From: Baffinella frigidus
Lineage: Eukaryota; Cryptophyceae; Cryptomonadales; Baffinellaceae
Assembly (NCBI GenBank): GCA_026770585.1
Contig: MU646409.1
Span: 95,987-121,076, forward strand
Direction of reading: 5' to 3'
DNA length: 25,090 bases
The notes beneath the pieces were generated by a model. The model did no database searches. It saw only the letters and a list, made by a program, of their open reading frames with translations, and had not been told where the DNA came from. How positions within the stretch are numbered: position 1 is the first letter of the stretch; each line of letters begins with the position of its first letter. A program made the position numbers and the translations under genes. Positions 20,428-25,090 of the stretch are shown in pieces.

Positions 20428-23400
20428 TGGTTGAGGGTTGAGGGTTGAGGGTTTGGACTTTATAATTTAGAGGGCGCACACACCGTGATCGCCACTTCGC
20501 GGGGCTTCCATTGGTCCTGGGGGAACGCCACAGCCACGGCCGCCAGATGCCGCAGCAGCGCGGGAGAACCCTCGCACCGCGGGCCGTCCTCGCCCCCCAG
20601 GGCCATGGCGTTCACGACAAGTCCCACCGCCTGCAGGGGGAATCTCGCCAGTCACCGTGCTCACTGCACCAGCATTTCTGGGCTGGTTTGGTCACGTTAC
20701 TCGCGAAAGAATTTGCAATTTGTACGGGAATTGCTTAGATGGACCGATGCCCGAAGGTACCGGTAGCTGCTGAGTGGCAAGACCACCTATTTGAACCAGG
20801 ACAGGCTGGAATATCCACGGTTGACATGGCACCGGCCGAGGGCGCAAGTGCACCTGAGGAGTCCAATCGTCCTGCCGGATCCCCATCGCCGCCCCGCTCA
20901 AGTGCTCCCACAACCGCTCGCTCCCCCCCGTCGACAGCGGGATCTGCATCGACCCCAGCCGCCCGCCCGTCCCTGAGCCCCCCCCTGTGCCTCCCGCTGT
21001 GCCTCCCGATACGACCCCCCCTGTGCCGCCGAGCGTCCCGATGTGCCCCCCCCGCGCCCCCACGCCCCTTCCCTCCATGATCGGCTGCGAGGCTTCGCCC
21101 TGCATCCGCCCTGCGTGGGGTTTGGGGTTTGGGTTTTGGGGTTGGAGTCTGGGGTGTGGGGTGTGGGGTGTGGGGTGTGAGGTGTGGGGTGTGGGGTGTG
21201 GGGTGTGGGGTTGGGGGTTGGGGGTTGGGGGTTTGAGGGTTGGAGTGTGGGGTGTGGGGAGTGTCCAGGCGTGGCTGCGCGTCACACTCCACCTTTTGTT
21301 CGGTCCTGTACTCACGACACTACACACGCCACTACACACGACACCACGCCACTGCCCAAATCCTGCATTTGACCAGGGCGCTTCCTTTGACCCAAATGCG
21401 GAAGAGCTGGAAGGTGTCTTGCAGTCGAGGAGCTCTCGGGGCGGCTCCCCGCCCGAGGCGGACCTGACTGTCCCGAGGCGGGCCTATCCTATTTGGGGGG
21501 GGGGGGCGCGGGGAACCTGCGGTGCGGGAGTAGGCGTTGCAGATTGTCGCTACCGACTGTCCGTTGAAGCGCGCGAGAGGGATTTCCACCACCTTTTTGG
21601 GACGCGACTTGTCAGCACTCGTCAGCGACCGAGAGAGAAGGCCCCTTTATTCAACGAACACGAAACACGACAGCGTCAGGTCAGCAGACTGGTCAGCAGC
21701 TGCTGACCGCGTGCGCCCGCGAGGTGACGCTCCGGCGTGCTGTGGCCACATCACAGATCACAGACAGCGCTTGACGGTACACGTCACCACGCGTGCAGCA
21801 AGACAGTCGTGAGGGTGCTGTGCACGTGTGGGTTGGCGGACGTGGGGAGGGGCACCGCGTCAGCGAGGAAGGCGAAGAAGTGTGTCTAAGAAGGCAAAGC
21901 GGTGTGTCGAAAAAACTTGGGCGGTGTCACAAAAAAGCGTGAAGAGAGACACTGCGTGAGCAAGACAGTCGGGAGCGTGGGGGGCGGACGTGGGGAGGGG
22001 CACCGCGGCAGCAAGGAAGGCGAAAAGAGCGTGGTCGGGGTAGGAGCAGCGCACACACGCGTTGACGATGTTCGATACAGCCTGCGGGTTGAACGCCGCT
22101 GGATCGCAGGCCTGCGCACCAGAGAGGCGTCACCGAGCCTCACAGACAGCCCCATCAACCTCCCCCGCTTCATGGAACCTGGCGGGCATTGTGTACCACC
22201 GCGGAAACTGAACACCGATGAGGTCTGATTCAAGCATCTTGTGAGAGGCGTGGGAGTCTCTGCAGGTGTCCACGCGAATCGAAGACGCAGTCAGGGTAGG
22301 TCAGCAAGTGGGCTTCACAGGTTCCGGGTTCGGTGTTTCGGGTTTCGGGTTCCGGGTTTGGTGTTTGGTGTTTCGGGTTGCGGGCCTGGGCGCGGGCGGA
22401 GAGGAGGGCGAAGAGCGATTCGTTCCTGATCCCCGCCCGCGCGAACGCGTTCGCCATGTTCCCGATCGCCTGTGCGTGTGCCATTACTATCCATTACTAC
22501 GCATACATTACCATGAATTACTATGGATACATTTCTGTGGTTTACTATGGATACTATGGACAGCGGGACTTCACCACACCGGCAGCATCACCCGAGACAA
22601 TCAGGCCGAGGGGTGATTGTAAAGCGTAAAGTGCTGAGCGCCGAGGGATGAGGGGGACGCGTGCGCCATGTTTCCCATTGCATGGAGGTGGGGGTTTAGG
22701 GTTTAGGGTTTATGGTTTAGGGTTTAGGGTTTAGGGTTTAGGGTTTAGGGTTCAGGGTTTAGGGTTTAAGGTTTAGGGTGTAGGGTGTAGGGTGTAGGGT
22801 TTAGGGTTTAGGGTTTGGGGGGTGGGGTTTAGGGTTGAGGGTGTAGGGTTGAGGGTTTAGGGTTCAGGGTTTAGGGTTTGAGGTTTAGGGTTTAGGGTTT
22901 AGGCCTGGACCTGGGGGCAGAAAGAGTTGGCAGGGGCGTGGTGAACCGGGGCTCGTTCCCGCTCCAAAATTGACGAATGTGTGCCGTACACCCAGCATAT
23001 CAACTTTAGAATAGTCTACCAACCCGAGTGAGGCAGAGCTAGGGTACGGCCACGCGTGTTGGGGGGTTGCCACTTAGCAGCCACCGGGGCCTTCGATGAT
23101 GTGTCCACCTAGACGATTCTGGTACAAGTTGCAATTCATTTCAGGGCAAGGGGCTTGAAATGATCCCCGCAAATTCGGGAAAGATAGAAGTCGGGCGCTG
23201 CTGAGTGGAACCTGGGGGCGAAAGGAGGAGGCGGGGGCGTGGTGGGCCATCCCAGCAAGGTGTGCGAAGAGCGCTGGGTCCCAGCAGCCAAGTTTGACCA
23301 GCGCGTTGCAGATCAGCCCGATGTTCATTCCGTTCCATGTCTGTGGGAGAGGTTAGGGGGTGAGGAGGGGGGAGGGTGGTTCAGGGTTTGGGGTTTGGGG

Positions 23401-23778
23401 CTAAGGGTTTGGGGTTTGAGGCTAAGGGTTTGGGGTTTAGGGTTTGGGGTTTGGGGTTTGTGGTTTAGGGTTTAGGGTTTCGGGTGTAGGGTTCAGGGTT
23501 CAGGGTTCAGGGTTCAGGGTTTGGGCGTTGATGGCTTTTAGGATTTAGGGGGTATCACCTGCGGGGTGTCGTCGGAGGCGTCGACAAGGGGTGTCGAGAC
23601 TTTCTCAGGAGAGGGTCCGCTCGCGGGCTGCCGTGAGAGGATCACTTGCGCGAGACACTCCACCTGAAACCGCACACGTTATTGTTATTGTTTTTGTTAC
23701 TGTTACTGTTATTTGGTTGGTTGGCATCAGTGGGGAGTTGGTAGGCCTCTTGATAGCGTTTTTCGCCGTAACCAGGAC

Positions 23779-23824
<46 letters not shown>

Positions 23825-25090
23825 CGAGAGATAGAGAGATAGAGAGAGTTGCCGTCATCCCTGATTGGGGAAAACAACCTCATCCACGAGAAGGAGAGAC
23901 AGAAGTGGGAGAAAGAGAAACCCTCAACCTTTATGGTGCAGGACATCCACTATATCAGTTACATGACTTGATCTACGCGAGTGAGTGAGTGAGTGCAAGA
24001 GATAGAGAGCGAGAGAGGAGTGGGAATCAAAGAGCAACACCAAACACAGATCCCTGCCAGTGGGAGGCAACACCGAGAGAGCGGGAGAGGGGAGTGGGAG
24101 AAGAGAGAGAAAGAAGTGGAAGTACCAAGCGCGGATCGCGGACTTTGGCTCTTGCAAAAGCATTGAGAATCATGGCCACGGACTGGGCATTGAAGGAGTA
24201 GTCCCGCAGTGGATCGTCGCGCATCTCCACCAGCCTCTCCAGCGCCGCGTCGAACAACGGTGCACTGTTCGGGTACGGCGTTTTGGGTTCGGGGTTTGGG
24301 TTTTGAGTTGTGGGGTGTGGGGTTTGGGGTGTGGGGTGTGGGGTTTGGGATTTGGTGTTTGTGGTTTGGTGTTGGTGTTTGGTGTGTGGTGTGTGGTATT
24401 TGTTGTTTGGTGTTTGGTGTTTGAGGTTTGGGGTTTGGGGTTTGGGGTTTTGGGGTTAGGGTTTATAACGGAGAGGAGGCGGTGCTGTTTCCGAGCAGGT
24501 TCATCGGGGGAACTTCTCGATTTCAGGGAAACAGTCATACGGCATTGGAATACGGCAGACCCCATTCCTCCCGGGACCTCTTGACAGTCCCTAGTGCTCT
24601 CACTCGAAGAGCGGCCCTAAACGCCCTAGCCCCCCCCCTCGTCAAACACTTCACGCCAACAACCCTTCAAGTCAACTTTTCTGCATCACTTCAAGCCAAC
24701 AGGCCTTGACCAAGCGAGATTCCCTCCCGAGGTGGGCCCGTACCTCCCAGGCCGCCCCACAGCTGCATTCAGACCCAGCGCGACGTGCTTCGGCAGCAGC
24801 TGCGGCATCGCCCGTAGCGCCGCTCTCGTGAACACGTCCATCTGCCCCGCAGCCGCACTCCGCACCGCCGGGGCAGATTCGCGGCGCGGGGACGCGAGGC
24901 GCTTCAGGTGGTTCATCGCGATGACTGAGTCCGACGGCGCTGTCCATCCCCATGGCGCGGGACTCTGGGTGTCGGGGTTGGAGGAGGAGGCGGCGTGTTC
25001 GGCGGCGAGGAGCGCGTCGGCGACGGGGGATAGCACGCGCACTAGCGTGGAGAGGTCCTCCACTTGCATCAGGTCGGCCGGGAGCCTGCG
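12028..25090 (-). CDS. RAP-domain protein with heptatricopeptide-like repeats (5' end outside window)
   Basis: Probable organellar RNA-binding protein; RAP/HPR proteins act in mitochondrial or plastid RNA processing. Exons: 25090-24744 (partial), 24264-24126, 23663-23559, 23340-23212, 22469-22386, 22111-21953, 21607-21517, 21110-20854, 20630-20484, 19905-19774, 18993-18913, 18096-17999, 17709-17655, 17290-17213, 16728-16591, 16488-16396, 14725-14285, 13871-13755, 13526-13442, 12855-12791, 12093-12028. Every junction is in phase; 968 residues. Helical repeats show NAQSVAMILNAFARAKVRDP, AIGNMANAFARAGIRNESLF, AVANIVNAFARVGTRNSTLF, NVANIANAYAK and AVCNVLHALASL. An LHQ-type motif (VHQFLLWCDLERPGL) and a Gly-rich insert precede the RAP domain: VEEFVDARSGYSLDILL, VDGPYHYAADSRRP, GYELVSVPYWEWDAL, DYLRDRL. 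Exons 5 and 11 appear to use GC donors. The ends of exons 6 and 16 are the least certain. The N-terminus and any targeting peptide lie beyond the window. Confidence 0.9.
12101..12412 (+). repeat. Telomere-like array, last RAP-gene intron
   Basis: One of the longest and purest arrays in the window: runs of perfect TTTAGGG (12165-12190, 12315-12360) and TTTGGGG. It lies immediately upstream (coding strand) of the terminal exon acceptor. Confidence 0.92.
12432..12482. repeat. Direct repeat 'caatcagagctttccctgg' x 2
   Basis: Two exact 19-nt copies at 12432-12450 and 12464-12482 within the last RAP-gene intron, 13 nt apart. Confidence 0.8.
12688..12706 (-). repeat. Decayed copy of the 3' edge of RAP exon 20
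   Basis: On the coding strand this reads cgaggaaaagcag followed by gtccctcac, matching the exon end cgagaggagaagcag followed by gtctcacc at 12791. It keeps a usable CAG|GT donor but no open exon. Confidence 0.65.
12714..12784 (+). repeat. Telomere-like array (TTTCGGG type)
   Basis: Units are TTTCGGG, TTCCGGG and TTCTGGG. The array begins directly at the donor of RAP exon 20 and separates the real exon edge from its decayed copy. Confidence 0.85.
12864..12943. repeat. Nested inverted repeats next to RAP exon 20
   Basis: Arm 12864-12881 (gttggggcgtcagtaccc) pairs with 12899-12916 with two mismatches. A second pair, 12884-12899 (cgagggcgagagcgag) and 12929-12943, overlaps it. A copy of the exon 20 acceptor edge (ataacctgtcgt) lies just beyond at about 12968-12981, so this is a rearranged duplicate of the splice-site region. 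Confidence 0.75.
13022..13210. repeat. Diverged tandem duplication, about 90-97 bp x 2
   Basis: Both halves start ggccttcRcggaaggga (13022 and 13113) and continue with matching blocks (gggttcg, attaa/aatga, gagRgccgaYggggt). They lie in the intron between RAP exons 19 and 20. No coding role is evident. Confidence 0.65.
13237..13306. repeat. Threefold 'gagaaYatYccactgtac' repeat
   Basis: Three related units lie at about 13241, 13260 and 13284 (gagaacatcccactgtac, gagaatatccaactgtac, gagaatattccactgtac). They form a short tandem cluster in the same intron. Confidence 0.75.
13559..13642. repeat. GA/GAGC microsatellite in a RAP-gene intron
   Basis: (cg)n, (ga)n and (gagc)n blocks on plus give a CT-rich tract on the coding strand, about 35-115 nt upstream of the RAP exon 19 acceptor (13527). 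Confidence 0.85.
13895..14040. repeat. Tandem copies of the RAP exon 18 acceptor edge
   Basis: The exon 18 edge (about 13846-13885, tcacgcacgacaccacgtcc then gcctgcgtaca) recurs at 14009-14031 (acgcacgacaccgcgtccgc) without a usable AG, and in part at 13937-13957 (cacgaccgcctgcgcacac). The DNA between carries two copies of a 'cacggacacgactcc' block. The intron has grown by tandem duplication across the splice site. Confidence 0.75.
14057..14137. repeat. Dispersed about 80-bp repeat, copy 1
   Basis: It contains an 8-bp inverted repeat (aagttgac 14057-14064 and gtcaactt 14089-14096), followed by gaatagtct and a 'gaggcacagctagg' end. Related copies lie at 22963-23043 and, partially, at 17834-17880, all in introns of the RAP gene. 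Confidence 0.7.
15248..15310 (+). repeat. Short telomere-like array
   Basis: TTTTAGG, TTTTCGGG and TTCAGGG units, strongly degenerate, G-rich on plus like the other arrays of the RAP gene. Confidence 0.7.
15794..15828 (-). repeat. Decayed copy of RAP exon 16
   Basis: The coding strand reads SIRDPRVFRW then gttgga, matching exon 16 (VLRVQDPRVLRW then gtggca) in the same frame. A caccag acceptor precedes it and a stop follows 10 codons later. It could be an alternative exon, but I read it as a relic. Confidence 0.6.
15880..16150. repeat. Homopolymer-rich low-complexity island
   Basis: Runs of T, C and A of 7-10 nt alternate with GC-rich DNA, including a duplicated 'ccccccccataata' block at about 15950-15980. 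Base composition and texture are unlike both flanks. No coding frame is credible. Confidence 0.75.
16497..16590 (+). repeat. Telomere-like array between RAP exons 15 and 16
   Basis: TTTAGGG, TTCAGGG and GTTGAGGG units occupy the whole intron except the splice sites; the donor itself (gtaaccctaag) is telomere-like. Confidence 0.9.
16729..17212. other. Intron between RAP exons 14 and 15, no array
   Basis: About 480 bp. The only repeat is a GTG-rich stretch (about 16902-16940). A minus-strand frame reads SFVAKPVWIRTLLHLHKHLQ and could be an exon, but it has no GT donor in phase, and exons 14 and 15 already join in frame at a conserved repeat position (DPQ|AVCNV). Confidence 0.5.
17291..17654. 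other. Intron between RAP exons 13 and 14
   Basis: I see no exon and no array in this 364-bp stretch. It contains gaggcgaag/gaggcgaaac repeats (about 17555-17630) and a short fragment (catcagaaaacgccctc, 17310) that resembles an arm of the MITE family. Confidence 0.45.
17716..17768 (+). repeat. Short degenerate telomere-like array
   Basis: TTTAGTG-type units (gtttagtgttgag, gtttagtgtttagtg) next to the exon 13 acceptor. It is the most diverged of the arrays in this gene. Confidence 0.7.
17834..17880. repeat. Dispersed about 80-bp repeat, partial copy
   Basis: Shares 'ccaacccgagtg.ggcagagctag' and a degenerate gaagttaagaatggtc block with the copies at 22963-23043 and 14057-14137. Confidence 0.6.
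18184..18236 (-). repeat. Decayed copy of the RAP exon 12 acceptor edge
   Basis: The coding strand reads gggtggcggttcccacgggc then AVSNIVNVFARS in frame, versus gggtggcggtccccgcaggc and AVANIVNAFARV in the real exon. The acceptor AG has been lost (cgcag to cacgg), so this copy cannot splice as the exon does. Confidence 0.75.
18237..18912. other. Remainder of intron 11 of the RAP gene
   Basis: There is no array here. Repeats of 'gcgtgggtaMaacccaWcat' (about 18450-18530) and 'actgcaatcgtcaagcc' (18594-18610 and 18683-18699) are present. I see no exon. Confidence 0.5.
19106..19146. repeat. Perfect 19-bp fold-back of telomere-like sequence
   Basis: Arm 19106-19124 (ttcggggtttaggtcgtgg) is the exact reverse complement of 19128-19146, with a 3-nt loop (aga). 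It sits beside the decayed copy of exon 11 and looks like a recent snap-back duplication. Confidence 0.9.
19151..19192 (-). repeat. Decayed copy of the RAP exon 11 acceptor edge
   Basis: The coding strand reads gtcag then LRVRDVPLMTHLAHV, matching exon 11 (gggcag then LRVRDMPLMAHLAEA). The copy runs only about 14 codons and then meets the fold-back at 19146. It keeps an AG acceptor, so use as an alternative exon is conceivable. Confidence 0.75.
19909..20095 (+). repeat. Telomere-like array upstream of RAP exon 10
   Basis: It includes about 70 bp of perfect TTTAGGG (about 19945-20010), then TTTAGGG/GTGTGG variants, and directly precedes the exon 10 acceptor on the coding strand. Confidence 0.93.
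20099..20121 (-). repeat. Decayed copy of the RAP exon 10 acceptor edge
   Basis: The coding strand reads caag then ccaacgggatgttgcggga, matching cccag then gcaaacggaatgtcgcggga of the real exon (19905). The copy is cut off after about 20 nt by the telomere-like array. Confidence 0.65.
20335..20465 (+). repeat. GTTGAGG tandem array
   Basis: A run of GGTTGAG heptamers (about 20365-20450) flanked by TTTAGGG units. The local homogenisation of a variant heptamer points to tandem expansion in place rather than direct telomere capture. Confidence 0.9.
21117..21262 (+). repeat. GTGTGGG/TTTGGGG array
   Basis: The telomere-like unit has shifted to GTGTGGG and GTTGGGG, again G-rich on plus. It directly flanks the acceptor of RAP exon 8. 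Confidence 0.88.
21806..22034 (-). repeat. Tandem duplication over RAP exon 6
   Basis: The block coding FAFLAAAVPLPTSAP (about 21988-22032) recurs at about 21838-21882 as FAFLADAVPLPTSAN in an open frame, with the following 'cgactgtcttgct' also repeated. The second copy lies past the probable donor of exon 6 (21953). Whether it is read as extra exon sequence is unclear. Confidence 0.75.
22318..22385 (+). repeat. Telomere-like array after the GC donor of RAP exon 5
   Basis: TTTCGGG, TTCCGGG and TTTGGTG units begin right at the proposed GC donor (cag|gcccgcaa), so the array may have replaced the original GT. Confidence 0.75.
22690..22908 (+). repeat. Long telomere-like array in RAP intron 4
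   Basis: More than 200 bp of TTTAGGG with GTGTAGG, TTCAGGG and TTGAGGG variants; about a third of the units are perfect. Confidence 0.92.
22911..22948 (-). repeat. Decayed copy of the RAP exon 4 donor edge
   Basis: The coding strand reads VHHAPANSFCPQ then gtccag, matching exon 4 MAHHAPASSFRPQ then gttcca. Frame and donor are kept, but no acceptor is seen upstream. Confidence 0.7.
22963..23043. repeat. Dispersed about 80-bp repeat, copy 2
   Basis: It aligns with 14057-14137 over its full length (ttgacgaatgtgtgccgtac, then caactttagaatagtct, then gaggcagagctagg). It lies in RAP intron 4 beside the exon 4 copy. Confidence 0.7.
23378..23550 (+). repeat. Telomere-like array in RAP intron 3
   Basis: TTTGGGG, TTTAGGG, GCTAAGG and TTCAGGG units fill most of the intron between exons 3 and 4. 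Confidence 0.9.
23779..24118. repeat. GA-rich microsatellite region in RAP intron 2
   Basis: A pure (ga)n run (about 23781-23820) is followed by impure gaga/gata/gtga stretches to about 24118. It gives a long CT-rich tract on the coding strand, upstream of the exon 3 acceptor at 23664. Confidence 0.9.
24276..24470 (+). repeat. Telomere-like array in RAP intron 1 of the window
   Basis: TTTGGGG, GTGTGGG, TTTGGTG and GTGTGGT variants. The unit drifts gradually along the array, suggesting successive local duplications. Confidence 0.88.

Noticed and set aside
1-25090. tRNA or rRNA genes
   Set aside because: I looked for cloverleaf-like A and B box pairs and conserved rRNA stretches on both strands by eye and found none; a covariance search would be decisive.

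Overview
The window is eukaryotic nuclear DNA: GC-rich, with multi-exon genes, GT-AG introns (and apparently two GC-AG introns), and degenerate TTTAGGG telomere-like arrays inside introns. An eIF2A gene and a RAP-domain protein with helical 'NAFAR' repeats point to a protist. Expanded RAP/heptatricopeptide families and a TTTAGGG-type telomere unit are known from alveolates (chromerids, dinoflagellates, apicomplexans) and from green algae. I favour a chromerid- or dinoflagellate-like alga, but this is inference; no rRNA or other marker is present.

Layout. 1-1534: non-coding, with short tandem repeats and a C-strand telomere-like array. 1651-3471 (+): a Nudix hydrolase gene of about eight exons, preceded by a perfect 20-bp hairpin. 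3472-4742: convergent intergenic DNA with one small TA-flanked inverted-repeat element and tandem copies of the eIF2A stop region. 4743-9155 (-): a complete eIF2A gene, 11 exons, all phases consistent, 624 residues. 9156-12027: intergenic, with a weakly supported short (+) gene (about 9439-10722) and three more copies of the inverted-repeat element. 12028-25090 (-): a large gene, open at the window edge, that I reconstruct as 21 in-frame exons (968 residues in the window): a chain of heptatricopeptide-like helical repeats, an LHQ-type motif, a glycine-rich insert and a C-terminal RAP domain.

Three things stand out. (1) The telomere-like arrays in the eIF2A and RAP genes always put the C-rich (CCCTAAA) strand in the transcript, the orientation that lacks AG and GT. 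(2) The introns of the RAP gene repeatedly hold decayed copies of the edge of an adjacent exon together with its splice site. (3) A family of about 120-bp TA-flanked fold-back elements occurs six times (plus relics); one copy ends 1 nt from the AG acceptor of an eIF2A intron.

The genes are not an operon. eIF2A (translation) and the Nudix gene share a YVPPHLR short motif; the RAP protein is probably an organellar RNA-binding factor.
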